Below, piece by piece: positions 7,663 through 14,884 of a stretch of 38,137 bases of DNA (positions are counted from its first letter, which is position 1; each line of letters starts with the position of its first letter). Source of the stretch: Candidatus Saccharimonadota bacterium (GTDB lineage Bacteria; Patescibacteriota; Saccharimonadia; Saccharimonadales; Saccharimonadaceae); the NCBI GenBank assembly GCA_017511865.1, contig JAFWIQ010000001.1:1-38137 (forward strand). The letters are read 5' to 3'. The notes below the pieces were generated by a model that was given only the letters and a program-made list of their open reading frames with translations, made no database searches and was not told the DNA's origin. The position numbers and the translations under genes were made by a program.

Positions 7663-8445
7663 GTGAAAGAAAAAAAGCATCATGATGTTGTAGTGGTGGG
7701 GGCGGGAATTGCTGGGATGACGGCGGCCATTTATGCTCGGCGGGCTGGCAAGACAGTGTTGGTCTTTGAGAGTAGCATGCAGGGTGGACAAATAGTCAAT
7801 ACGTCTAGTATTGAGAATTGGCCGGGTGATTTTGGGGTGTCGGGTATGGATTTGTCGCAAAAAATATATCATCAGATGAATAATTTGGGGGTAGATGTAG
7901 AGTTTGATGAAATTTTGACTATTGAGAAAAAGAAAGAAGATGAATTCTTGGTTTTAACTGAACAGGAAAGTTATTCGTGTAGTGCGATAATTCTGGCGGT
8001 AGGAACAGAACCACGCAAGATGAGTGAAAAACAAACCAAAGATGCTGGAGGGCGAGCGATTTCTTATTGTGCTACTTGTGACGGGGCACTTTATAAAGAT
8101 AAACCGGTGGTAGTGGTGGGTAGTGGTAACACCGCAAAACATGAAATGAAATATTTAAAAAATATTGCCTCGAAGGTTTATCATATCCACCATGATGATC
8201 CGATACCAAAAGATGCAGAGGCGGTTTTTGTGGCGATTGGGCGCGTGCCGAGTACGGCGTTTTTGGGGGATTTGGTAGAGTTGGATAAAGATGGTTATAT
8301 AGTGGCGGAAGAGGATTGTAAGACTTCTCTGTCTGGCGTGTTTGTGGCGGGAGATTGTCGGACGAAAGATGTGCGACAATTGGTGACTGCGGCAGCGGAC
8401 GGTGCAGTGGCGGCGATGGCGGTGGTGGAATATTTGGATAGGTAA
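7663..8445 (+). CDS. trxB: Thioredoxin reductase-like flavoprotein with shortened NADPH domain
   Basis: FAD-dependent disulfide reductase family. FAD motif GAGIAGMTAA near residue 14, redox pair CATC at residues 136-139, second dinucleotide motif GSGNTA, and the C-terminal FVAGD FAD block are all present. The protein has 260 residues against about 310-320 for usual TrxB. The loss is internal: after the second dinucleotide motif, VYHIHHDDPIP leads directly to AVFVAIGRVP. The HRRxxxRA-type NADPH phosphate-binding motif and roughly 50 residues of that domain are missing. The frame is continuous, so this is not a local frameshift. NADPH use is doubtful; another donor is possible. GTG start with AGGGAG seven to eight bases upstream. 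The next gene starts two bases after the stop, so the two are probably cotranscribed. No thioredoxin gene is nearby. Confidence 0.85.
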   Translation: MKEKKHHDVVVVGAGIAGMTAAIYARRAGKTVLVFESSMQGGQIVNTSSIENWPGDFGVSGMDLSQKIYHQMNNLGVDVEFDEILTIEKKKEDEFLVLTEQESYSCSAIILAVGTEPRKMSEKQTKDAGGRAISYCATCDGALYKDKPVVVVGSGNTAKHEMKYLKNIASKVYHIHHDDPIPKDAEAVFVAIGRVPSTAFLGDLVELDKDGYIVAEEDCKTSLSGVFVAGDCRTKDVRQLVTAAADGAVAAMAVVEYLDR

Positions 8446-8447
8446 TT

Positions 8448-8942
8448 ATGGCGGATCAAGAAACAGAAGAGTGGGCAAAAAAGTCAAAACGTATTGAGGC
8501 GGAACGGATGAAAGCCGTGAAGGCTTTGGCTGAAGAAAAAACGGATAAGACAAATTTAGCATTTTTGGACCCGTCTACGAAAGTGAAGGGTTGGTCTAGT
8601 GATTTGGATGTGATATTTGCGAGAGCAGAACGGATGAGTAATGTCAGTATTTTGTTTGCCGTGCTGGGGGTTGTGTTTGGGCTTTTTTCTGCTGTTTTTG
8701 GTGTAGTGGCTGAGGTGAATAATCTGGGGTTGGCTGGTGCCGGAATAAGTATCGTGATTGGCGTGGTAAAAGCAATAGGGATTGGTGTAGGTGTTTTGAC
8801 TGGTTTGGTGGCGCTGATTTGTACGCTCGTGATTGCACGTAGGACTAAGCGTAAAGTTAAACACATTATTATTGCGTCTTGTTTTTCGTTGGGACTGATT
8901 GCGGTGTATTATTTGGTTTTGTATTTGGTTAATCATCTGTAA
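8448..8942 (+). CDS. Small multi-pass membrane protein, unknown function
   Basis: 164 residues. A charged, helical N-terminal part of about 60 residues (many Lys and Glu) is followed by three or four hydrophobic segments (about 64-90, 95-131 possibly two helices, 139-163) with a basic loop ARRTKRKVKH between the last ones. I recognise no family. ATG lies in the same transcription unit as the preceding flavoprotein gene, separated by two bases, with only a weak ribosome site (TAGG) inside the end of that gene. A link to redox metabolism is possible only by position. Confidence 0.7.
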   Translation: MADQETEEWAKKSKRIEAERMKAVKALAEEKTDKTNLAFLDPSTKVKGWSSDLDVIFARAERMSNVSILFAVLGVVFGLFSAVFGVVAEVNNLGLAGAGISIVIGVVKAIGIGVGVLTGLVALICTLVIARRTKRKVKHIIIASCFSLGLIAVYYLVLYLVNHL

Positions 8943-8970
8943 ATATTAAAGTATGATATAATAATAGAGT

Positions 8971-9055
8971 GCTCGGATGGCGGAACTGGTATACGCGTTC
9001 GACTTAAAATCGAATGGAGAAATCCGTGCGGGTTCGATTCCCGCTCCGAGCACCA
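8971..9055 (+). tRNA. tRNA-Leu (anticodon UAA)
   Basis: Acceptor GCTCGGA pairs with TCCGAGC; discriminator A and CCA are encoded (9052-9055). The anticodon loop CTTAAAA is at 9003-9009 with TAA at 9005-9007. A long variable arm and canonical T-loop (TTCGATT) fit leucine. A perfect TATAAT at 8957-8962 with an upstream TG (TGATATAAT) is the promoter. Confidence 0.96.
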
Positions 9056-9275
9056 AGATATGAAAAGAAGCCACTTGTGGCTTGTTTTTATATCTTTAGC
9101 GAGATCAGGGAAGAATTTCCCGCTCCGAGCACCAACACCTGATGGTGCACAAAAAATTGGAATCGTTTTTCAAATCGATTCCCGCTCCGAGCACCAAGAT
9201 ATGAAAAGAAGCCACTTGTGGCTTGTTTTTATATCTTTAGCGAGATCAGGGAAGAATTTCCCGCTCCGAGCACCA
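9034..9275 (+). repeat. Tandem 101-bp repeats carrying copies of the tRNA-Leu 3' end
   Basis: 9034-9134 and 9175-9275 are identical by eye, offset 141. Each contains an 18-bp copy of the tRNA-Leu 3' end (ttcccgctccgagcacca) at both of its ends, giving four copies in all: 9038-9055 (in the tRNA), 9117-9134, 9179-9196 and 9258-9275. Extra copies are preceded by short self-pairing sequence (ggaagaatttcc or gaatcg/cgattc), so each could fold a T-arm-like hairpin. Between the copies lies a long hairpin. No protein gene is convincing here; a translated frame through the repeat is an artefact. Confidence 0.9.
9056..9095 (+). terminator. Long hairpin directly after tRNA-Leu (terminator), copied at 9197-9236
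   Basis: Left arm 9056-9074, loop tt, right arm 9077-9095: 17 of 19 positions pair as Watson-Crick, with one G-U and one mismatch. The gccac/gtggc core followed by gttttt gives intrinsic-terminator form. It begins at the base after the encoded CCA. An exact second copy is at 9197-9236. Confidence 0.75.
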
Positions 9276-9291
9276 TTTTTTGTTGGTGGTT

Positions 9292-9300
9292 TGATATAAT
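9292..9300 (+). promoter_or_regulatory. Extended -10 promoter, leaderless start of the first GT8 gene
   Basis: TGATATAAT ends at 9300; the ATG at 9307 follows after exactly six bases (aaagtt), where transcription should begin. No ribosome site is present. Confidence 0.65.
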
Positions 9301-9306
9301 AAAGTT

Positions 9307-10182
9307 ATGAATATTCTTTATTGTGGTGATGAGGGAATTAGTCGAGGGGTTTTGGTGTCGATTTTGTCGCTTCTTAGAAATGGAAGAAAAAAATATGATG
9401 AAAAACTTAAGAAAATGGTAGAAAGTGGAGATATTGAAGAGCCGATTTATCATATATATATAATGACGATTGATTATGAAGACACAAAACCCTTTAAAGA
9501 TAAAACTGCGAAATTTTTAAATGATTTAGTCAAAGGGGCGAACTCAAAAAATTTTGTGAAACTGATTGATGCGACTGAGGTTTTTGTAAAGAATTTGCCT
9601 AAAAAAAATATGGGTTCGTATTTTACGCCGTGTTCGATGCTCCGACTTTATATAGACAAGGTGCCGGAGTTCGCTAAGCTGGATAGAATATTATATTTGG
9701 ATTACGATGTGATGTGCCGTGGTGATTTGTCTGAATTTTATGAAATGGATTTGGATGGGATTGAGGCTGCGGGAGTTTTGGATATTTATGGTAAGAATTT
9801 TTATCATTATCATGGTTTACTTAAATTTGATTATATGAATTCCGGGGTGATGTTATTTAATGTGCCAGAATGCCTGAAGACCGGAATGTTTGAAAAAACA
9901 GTAAAATTGTGTGCTGGGCGATGGATGATGTTGGCGGATCAGGCGGCTTTAAATAAATCGATTATGCGTAGAAAATTGGTAGCACGAAAATATAATGAGC
10001 AGGAAGAGCGGCCGAGACCCGACACGATACTGCATCATTTTTCTAATAATTTTAAGTTTTGGCCTTATTTTCGCGTGCAAAAAGTAAAATCGTTTGAAAT
10101 TGATAAAATTCATACGATTTTGAAGATTTATGAGTATGATGATATACTTAAGGAGTATAAAAAGTTAGAGGAGAATCTGTAA
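9307..10182 (+). CDS. Glycosyltransferase family 8 protein
   Basis: 291 residues. Cytosolic sugar transferase of the GT8 type using a nucleotide-sugar. Visible: LYLDYDVMCRGD with the DxD metal/nucleotide-sugar motif, MNSGVMLFN, ADQAALN and the late HHFSNN histidine block, in the usual order. The acceptor is not predictable; glycolipid or wall-sugar assembly is likely given the neighbours. First gene of a three-gene unit: its TAA overlaps the next ATG by one base (TAATG). It has no ribosome site, and an extended -10 sits six bases before the ATG, so the transcript is probably leaderless. It follows the tRNA-Leu repeat array. Confidence 0.85.
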   Translation: MNILYCGDEGISRGVLVSILSLLRNGRKKYDEKLKKMVESGDIEEPIYHIYIMTIDYEDTKPFKDKTAKFLNDLVKGANSKNFVKLIDATEVFVKNLPKKNMGSYFTPCSMLRLYIDKVPEFAKLDRILYLDYDVMCRGDLSEFYEMDLDGIEAAGVLDIYGKNFYHYHGLLKFDYMNSGVMLFNVPECLKTGMFEKTVKLCAGRWMMLADQAALNKSIMRRKLVARKYNEQEERPRPDTILHHFSNNFKFWPYFRVQKVKSFEIDKIHTILKIYEYDDILKEYKKLEENL

Positions 10183-11015
10183 TGGCTAAGGCTGAATTAT
10201 TTCAGAAGGACATTCCGAAGGATGAACGAGTTTTTTATTATGAATCCGAAGAAGATGATCCGATTCAGACTGACGAGCAGGAAAAAAAGGTAGAGGTTGG
10301 TTTGCCTGAAGGCTATAAATTTATTCCAAAAAATATATTTGTGAGGATGTATTCTTCGATTTTGTATAGGATGTTTAAGATATTTGGGCAATATTATGAA
10401 CGGGGGTATTGGCAGGCAAAGTTTTATGGGCGAGAAAAATTAAAAAAGGCTAAAGGTAAGGGCTATGTGATTTATGCTAATCATACTAACCCCTTTCATG
10501 ATGTGTTTGGGCCGGCGATTGCAGCGGATAGAAGAATTTTTACGATAATTAGTCCAGTAAATTTATTGGTGCCGGGAATTGGTAAATTTTTGCCATTGAT
10601 TGGGGGGTTGCCGCTTGGAAAAACTAAAGAAGAGAAGCAAGCTTTTAATGAGGCAGTAGATAAAAGATTGGCGCAGAAAAATTGTCTAGTAATTTATCCA
10701 GAGGCGCACGTTTGGCCGTATGCGACTAAAGTGCGTAAGTTTCCGGCAGGTGATAAATCTTTTAAGTATGCGACGCGGAATAACTTGCCGATTTTTACGA
10801 TGACAACTACATATCATAAGCGTAAGGATAGGAAGCGTGGTGATTTGCCACGAATGGATATTTATATAGATGGGCCATTTTATCTTGATGCGAAATTAAG
10901 TGAGGAAGAGAACCGTGTAAAGTTGGCAAAGGAAGCTTATGAAAGCATGGTAAAATGGAGTAAGAAAAATAGCTACGAGTATTTTGAGTATATAAAGAAG
11001 ATGAAGAGTAAGTGA
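10182..11015 (+). CDS. PlsC-like lysophospholipid acyltransferase
   Basis: 277 residues, membrane-associated acyltransferase fold. The block ANHTNPFHD corresponds to the catalytic NHx4D motif but with one extra residue between His and Asp. YPEAHVWPYATKVRKF replaces the usual FPEGTR-type acyl-acceptor motif. A family with this NHTNPF...YPEAH pattern is known to me from Firmicutes lysophospholipid acyltransferases, so I call this by analogy. A hydrophobic stretch with glycines (VPGIGKFLPLIGGLPLG) lies between. The N-terminal 45 residues are acidic and probably disordered. Start overlaps the stop of the first GT8 gene; the next GT8 starts one base after its stop. The unit suggests synthesis of a glycosylated lipid, which is inference. 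Confidence 0.8.
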   Translation: MAKAELFQKDIPKDERVFYYESEEDDPIQTDEQEKKVEVGLPEGYKFIPKNIFVRMYSSILYRMFKIFGQYYERGYWQAKFYGREKLKKAKGKGYVIYANHTNPFHDVFGPAIAADRRIFTIISPVNLLVPGIGKFLPLIGGLPLGKTKEEKQAFNEAVDKRLAQKNCLVIYPEAHVWPYATKVRKFPAGDKSFKYATRNNLPIFTMTTTYHKRKDRKRGDLPRMDIYIDGPFYLDAKLSEEENRVKLAKEAYESMVKWSKKNSYEYFEYIKKMKSK

Positions 11016-11016
11016 A

Positions 11017-11988
11017 ATGAGTATTTTTAATACTGGTAATCCGATTAAAAAACATGTTAAGGTGGTGCCAGTGTTTTTGACGATTAATAGTGCTTATGCG
11101 CCATATGCGGCGGCGGCAATTCATTCTTTGACTGAACACGTGGATCCGAAACGATATTACCGAGTGATTATTTTGCATGATGGGCTTAATTTGGTAAATC
11201 GTTGGAGGTTGAGGAATTTAGTAACAAAGAACGTGGCTTTGCAATTTAAAAAAATGACACGCAGTTTGCATTTAAAAGTGATTATTGCTTATTGCACTAG
11301 GAGACAGAAAGGCGCTGGGGATTTCTTTTCTTCGGCGGTGTATTATTATCGGGCGTTTATTCCACTTATGTTTCCGCTTTATAAAAAAGCAGTATATATA
11401 GATAGTGATGTGATTTTGCGTGGAGATATTGGAGAATTATTTGATATTGATTTGGGTGACAAAGTGTTGGCAGCGATGGTAGACCCGAAGGTGACTGCGG
11501 TTCCGGAATTTCGGGATTATGTGAACAACGCTGTGGGAGTGCCACATACAGAATACGTGAATTCTGGTGTGCAAGTGATGGACTTAAAAAAGATGCGAAG
11601 AATAAAATATCTGCAACAGATGATTAAATTAATTCGTGATTTTGACGCGGATTTGGTAGCGCCAGATCAGGATTATCTGAATGTGATTTTGAAGGGGCAG
11701 ATATTGCACCTTGATTCCAAATGGAACGCAGAGCCTCAAGAAGATTTGTCCGAAGATACGAAGTTAGTGCATTTTAATTTGTTTAATAAACCATGGCATT
11801 ACAAAAATGTGCCAGGTGAGAAAATTTTTTGGGATGCAGCTAAGGGCACGGGGTTTTTGGGAGATTTGAAACGACAGCAGGCTGCGTTTGATAAGAAGAA
11901 GCAAAAGGAAGACCATGAGAAGGTAGAGGCATTGATTAAGAAAGCGGCTAGATTAGCAGAGGTTGAAAAACCATTGCTGGAGCCGTAG
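11017..11988 (+). CDS. Glycosyltransferase family 8 protein (second)
   Basis: 323 residues. GT8 fold: starts VPVFLTINSAYAPYAAAAI, metal/nucleotide-sugar DxD in AVYIDSDVILRGD, NSGVQVMDL, and APDQDYLN followed by LVHFNLFNKPWHY with the late histidine. It is closer to the LgtC/GspA pattern than the first GT8 in this operon. The last 35 residues are a Lys/Glu/Ala-rich helix (KKKQKEDHEKVEALIKKAA), possibly a membrane or partner contact. It follows the acyltransferase gene after one base and is last in the unit; a strong terminator follows at 12001. Confidence 0.87.
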   Translation: MSIFNTGNPIKKHVKVVPVFLTINSAYAPYAAAAIHSLTEHVDPKRYYRVIILHDGLNLVNRWRLRNLVTKNVALQFKKMTRSLHLKVIIAYCTRRQKGAGDFFSSAVYYYRAFIPLMFPLYKKAVYIDSDVILRGDIGELFDIDLGDKVLAAMVDPKVTAVPEFRDYVNNAVGVPHTEYVNSGVQVMDLKKMRRIKYLQQMIKLIRDFDADLVAPDQDYLNVILKGQILHLDSKWNAEPQEDLSEDTKLVHFNLFNKPWHYKNVPGEKIFWDAAKGTGFLGDLKRQQAAFDKKKQKEDHEKVEALIKKAARLAEVEKPLLEP

Positions 11989-12000
11989 TTTTTGGCTTTG

Positions 12001-12030
12001 AAAAAATCCAAGTAGAGTCTTGGATTTTTT
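12001..12030. terminator. Bidirectional terminator after the GT8 operon
   Basis: Perfect 12-bp stem aaaaaatccaag (12001-12012) / cttggatttttt (12019-12030), loop tagagt. It can also end the minus-strand tRNA-Cys transcript. Confidence 0.9.
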
Positions 12031-12044
12031 TGTTTTTACCATAC

Positions 12045-12118
12045 TGGAGGTGCCTACCGGAATTGAACCGGTGTACGCGGTTTTGCAGACCGCTGCGTAA
12101 CCACTCCGCCAAAGCACC
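12045..12118 (-). tRNA. tRNA-Cys (anticodon GCA)
   Basis: Minus strand: acceptor GGTGCTT with AGGCACC, discriminator U and encoded CCA (complement of 12045-12048). The anticodon loop CTGCAAA contains GCA; U73 is a cysteine identity base. The T-loop TTCAATT is canonical. An upstream TGATATAAT (minus strand, about 12131-12139) serves as promoter. Confidence 0.95.
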
Positions 12119-12175
12119 GCCTGGGCTTATTATATCATGAAAACTTAGACTTGGGTTTGTAAAAACAATAATCTT

Positions 12176-13162
12176 CTAGGCTAGTGCTTCATAGACGATG
12201 TAGCCGTAGTAGGCTAGGAAGAGGGCTAACATGATGAAACCTTCGTAGCGAAGGATTTTGCCTTCTTTGCCTTTGCTGCCGCGACGAGAGAAAATCCAAA
12301 GTAGGGCAGCTGAACCAATTAGCATGGCTATATCGATAGCTTCGAAGCTGTCTGGAGAGATAGAACCAAAGATGGCTGCCGGAAGACCAAGTACTATACA
12401 GATATTGAAAATATTACTGCCGATAATGTTGCCAACGAGGAGCTCGTTTTCGTGTCGGCGGGCGGCCGTGATGGTGGTGACTAGTTCTGGTAGAGATGTG
12501 CCGAGGGCGACGATGGTGAGAGCGATGATGCGGTCGGAGATACCAATGGCAGAGGCGATGGTCGATGCGGAATCGACAACGAACTGGCTACCAGCGACGA
12601 CGCCGACAAGGCCAATTATGGTAATAAGTAAAGATTTTTCGGTTTTCCATTTGGGTTTTTCTACTTCTTTTTTGGAGTTGCGACCTTTTTTGATCATATT
12701 GAAGATGTAGTAGGTAAAGATGGCAAAGAGTAAGACGCAAATAATGCCATCGCCACGTGTGAAAATGTTTGCGTCGGCGCCGGCCAGGCCAGTGTCTAGG
12801 AAGAGTACTACGAGGGACGTAGAAATAAGAAGTAAGAGCGGAAGCTCCTTGGAGATGGTGCTTTTTTTGATACGGATGGGATGAATCATGGCGGCTACGC
12901 CAATTAAGAGAAGGATATTGATAATATTGCTGCCCATGACGTTGCCGAGAAGCATATCGGTATTTCCGGAAATAAGTGCGGATATAGAAACGGCAAGCTC
13001 TGGGGCGCCAGTGCCAAAGGCGACAATGGTGAGGCCGATTATTTGTTTTGATACTTTGAAATTTGAAGCAACGCTTGAGGCGCCGGACACTAACCAATCG
13101 GCACCCTTAATGAGGAGTATGAATCCAACAATGAGTATTATGATTTGTAGAAATATTTCCAT
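12176..13162 (-). CDS. Na+/Ca2+ exchanger family antiporter (CaCA, YrbG-like)
   Basis: 328-residue inner-membrane cation exchanger, about 10 hydrophobic helices. Both family alpha-repeats are clear: FGTGAPELAVSISA with GNVMGSNIINI in the first half and LGTSLPELVTTITA with GNIIGSNIFNI in the second; the Glu in each PEL is the ion ligand. A short charged loop of about 25 residues links the halves. Length matches bacterial YrbG/CaxA-type exchangers. The ATG at 13162 has no ribosome site; TAAAAT lies eight bases before it, so this start may also be leaderless. The gene stands alone between tRNA-Cys and the divergent tRNA-Gly. Confidence 0.92.
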   Translation of the reverse strand: MEIFLQIIILIVGFILLIKGADWLVSGASSVASNFKVSKQIIGLTIVAFGTGAPELAVSISALISGNTDMLLGNVMGSNIINILLLIGVAAMIHPIRIKKSTISKELPLLLLISTSLVVLFLDTGLAGADANIFTRGDGIICVLLFAIFTYYIFNMIKKGRNSKKEVEKPKWKTEKSLLITIIGLVGVVAGSQFVVDSASTIASAIGISDRIIALTIVALGTSLPELVTTITAARRHENELLVGNIIGSNIFNICIVLGLPAAIFGSISPDSFEAIDIAMLIGSAALLWIFSRRGSKGKEGKILRYEGFIMLALFLAYYGYIVYEALA

Positions 13163-13205
13163 AATTTTTTATTTTAAGTGTTTATGGTTATATAATATAT
13201 AATTT

Positions 13206-13235
13206 TTGAAAAAAATGCAAGAGTTGTGTTATAAT
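13206..13235 (+). promoter_or_regulatory. tRNA-Gly promoter
   Basis: -35 TTGAAA (13206-13211), 18-base spacer, perfect -10 TATAAT (13230-13235), about ten bases before the tRNA. It can also drive lemA downstream. Confidence 0.7.
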
Positions 13236-13245
13236 GGGGGCATGT

Positions 13246-13322
13246 GCGAGCGTAGCTCAGTTGTTTAGAGCGCTTCCTTGCCAAGGAAGAGGTCGAGAGT
13301 TAGAGTCTCTTCGCTCGCACCA
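13246..13322 (+). tRNA. tRNA-Gly (anticodon GCC) with altered elbow
   Basis: Acceptor GCGAGCG/CGCTCGC, discriminator A and encoded CCA (13319-13322). Anticodon loop TTGCCAA gives GCC. The T-loop reads TTAGAGT (13300-13306), with A in place of the near-universal C56. The D-loop reads AGTTGTTTA with U in place of G19 (13264). The G19-C56 tertiary pair is thus replaced by U19-A56, a coordinated change. Confidence 0.92.
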
Positions 13323-13352
13323 TGCTTATTAAAAAGGACAAAAGGAGAAAAA

Positions 13353-13931
13353 ATGTCTACAGGTGGAATTATCGCGATTGTAATTGTGGTAGTCATAGTT
13401 TTGATTATTGCATTTATCGTGGGTATTTATAACAGTTTGGTTAAATTGGACGAGCGTGTCAATGAGGCATGGTCAGACATAACCGTACAGCTAAAATACC
13501 GTGCAGATTTGATACCAAATGTGGTGGAGACTGTTAAGGGTTATGCGAAGCATGAAAAAGAAACTTTTGAAATGGTGACTGAAGCACGTACGGCAGCGAT
13601 GGGTGCAAAGACCGTGAAGCAGGCTGCTGAGGCTGAAAAGGAAATGCAAAGTGCTTTGGGTCGGATTTTTGCGATTGCGGAGGCTTATCCAGAACTTAAG
13701 GCAAATGAAAACTTCGTAAAGTTGCAATCGCAGCTTCAGGACGTAGAGGACAAGATTCAGGCGGCACGTAGGTTTTATAATGCCGGAGCTAAAGATCTTA
13801 ATACTAAGATTAAGACTTTCCCAACCAATTTGGTTAACAACTTTATTGGTCATTTCAAGAAGCGTGATTACTTTGAAGTTGATGAGGCTGAGAAAGCTAA
13901 AATCAAAGAAGCTCCAGAAGTTAAGTTTTAA
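13353..13931 (+). CDS. lemA: LemA family protein
   Basis: 192 residues. One N-terminal membrane helix (about 6-26, IIAIVIVVVIVLIIAFIVGI) is followed by the LemA helical domain: YNSLVKLDERVNEAWSDI, LIPNVVETVKGYA, then a long helical hairpin and the conserved ARRFYNAGAKDLN and FPTNLV blocks. In the family the domain stays on one membrane face; its biochemical role is poorly known, often tied to HtpX-type quality control. Start ATG at 13353 has AAAGGAG five bases upstream; a longer in-frame start would run back through tRNA-Gly and is rejected. htpX follows after 74 bases, the usual lemA-htpX pairing. Confidence 0.93.
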   Translation: MSTGGIIAIVIVVVIVLIIAFIVGIYNSLVKLDERVNEAWSDITVQLKYRADLIPNVVETVKGYAKHEKETFEMVTEARTAAMGAKTVKQAAEAEKEMQSALGRIFAIAEAYPELKANENFVKLQSQLQDVEDKIQAARRFYNAGAKDLNTKIKTFPTNLVNNFIGHFKKRDYFEVDEAEKAKIKEAPEVKF

Positions 13932-13984
13932 AAACTTAAGGTTAAGATTTTTTCTTTCTCTATTAAAAGGCGGTTTAAGTTTTT
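13930..13984 (+). other. Inverted repeat between lemA and htpX
   Basis: A ten-base arm (aaaaacttaa at 13930-13939) and its complement (ttaagttttt at 13975-13984) span the gap. They may form a weak terminator or processing stem that lowers htpX relative to lemA. Confidence 0.35.
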
Positions 13985-14005
13985 AAAACATGAGGTTGAG
14001 TTGAA

Positions 14006-14884
14006 ATGTATAAACAAATTGCCGAAAATAAGCGTAGGACTATTTATATCATAATTGGTTTTGTGTTGATGATTGGTGCTATTGCTGGGATTTTTGCTTA
14101 TGTTTATGGTGATTGGAAAATTGCGGTTTGGACTTTGATTGTAGCGATAGCGTATGCGGTTTTTCAGTATTTTTATGCTGGTTCGCTTGCTGTCATGATG
14201 ACCGGGGCCAAGGAGATTGAAAAAAAAGATAATCCGAGATTTTATAATATCGTAGAGAACCTTAGTATCACGACTGGTTTGCCGATGCCAAAGGTTTATA
14301 TTATCGATGATCAGGCGCCGAATGCGTTTGCTTCCGGGAGAGATCCTAAACATGCTTTGGTGGCGGCGACGACTGGTTTGCTTGATATTATGGATGATAA
14401 AGAGCTTACCGCCGTGATGGCGCACGAAATGTCACATGTGAAGAATTATGATATTAGGGTTTCTATGATTGTGTTTGGTTTGGTGTGTGTAATTGGTTTG
14501 ATTTCTGATTTGGCATTTAGGATGATGTTTTATGGTAATAGGAGACGGAACGAAGAGGGGAGTCCGGTGGGATATGTTTTGATTTTGGTGGTGGCGGTTT
14601 TGTCGCCAATAGTAGCTGCAGTGGCACAGATGGCGGTATCTAGGCAGCGGGAATTTCTTGCAGATGCTTCTGCAGTGAATATCACGAGATATCCGGAAGG
14701 AATGATTAGTGCTTTGAAAAAATTACAATCACACTCGCAGCCGATGAAGAGTCAGAATGTTGCGGCGGAGGCTATGTATATTAATAATCCTTTGCGTAAG
14801 AGTTTTTTAAGTAATTTACTTTCTTCTCACCCGCCAATAGAAAAACGGATTGAAAGACTTGAGCATGGCAAAACAACGTTCTAA
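14006..14884 (+). CDS. htpX: Membrane zinc metalloprotease HtpX
   Basis: 292 residues, M48 family. Two N-terminal membrane helices (about 13-34 and 37-60), then the protease domain with NAFASGRDPKHA, catalytic zinc motif HEMSH (residues about 139-143), two more hydrophobic segments, and the downstream glutamate in RQREFLADASA. It ends SSHPPIEKRIERL, the usual family end. Role: degradation of damaged membrane proteins, in part overlapping with FtsH, which is also in this window. It lies 74 bases after lemA and overlaps the next gene by 20 bases. The site before the ATG is only weakly ribosome-like (gagg 14 bases away). Confidence 0.95.
   Translation: MYKQIAENKRRTIYIIIGFVLMIGAIAGIFAYVYGDWKIAVWTLIVAIAYAVFQYFYAGSLAVMMTGAKEIEKKDNPRFYNIVENLSITTGLPMPKVYIIDDQAPNAFASGRDPKHALVAATTGLLDIMDDKELTAVMAHEMSHVKNYDIRVSMIVFGLVCVIGLISDLAFRMMFYGNRRRNEEGSPVGYVLILVVAVLSPIVAAVAQMAVSRQREFLADASAVNITRYPEGMISALKKLQSHSQPMKSQNVAAEAMYINNPLRKSFLSNLLSSHPPIEKRIERLEHGKTTF

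Noticed and set aside
9034-9275. CRISPR array
   Set aside because: Repeats are 101 bp with an internal hairpin and tRNA pieces, only two units; no regular 25-40 bp repeat/spacer pattern and no cas genes.
9060-9299. Open frame of 79 codons through the tRNA-Leu repeat array
   Set aside because: It is made only of duplicated terminator and tRNA 3'-end sequence and encodes the same peptide twice; no ribosome site.
13278-13352. Longer N-terminal form of LemA
   Set aside because: It would begin inside tRNA-Gly. The ATG at 13353 has AAAGGAG at five bases and starts just before the membrane helix.
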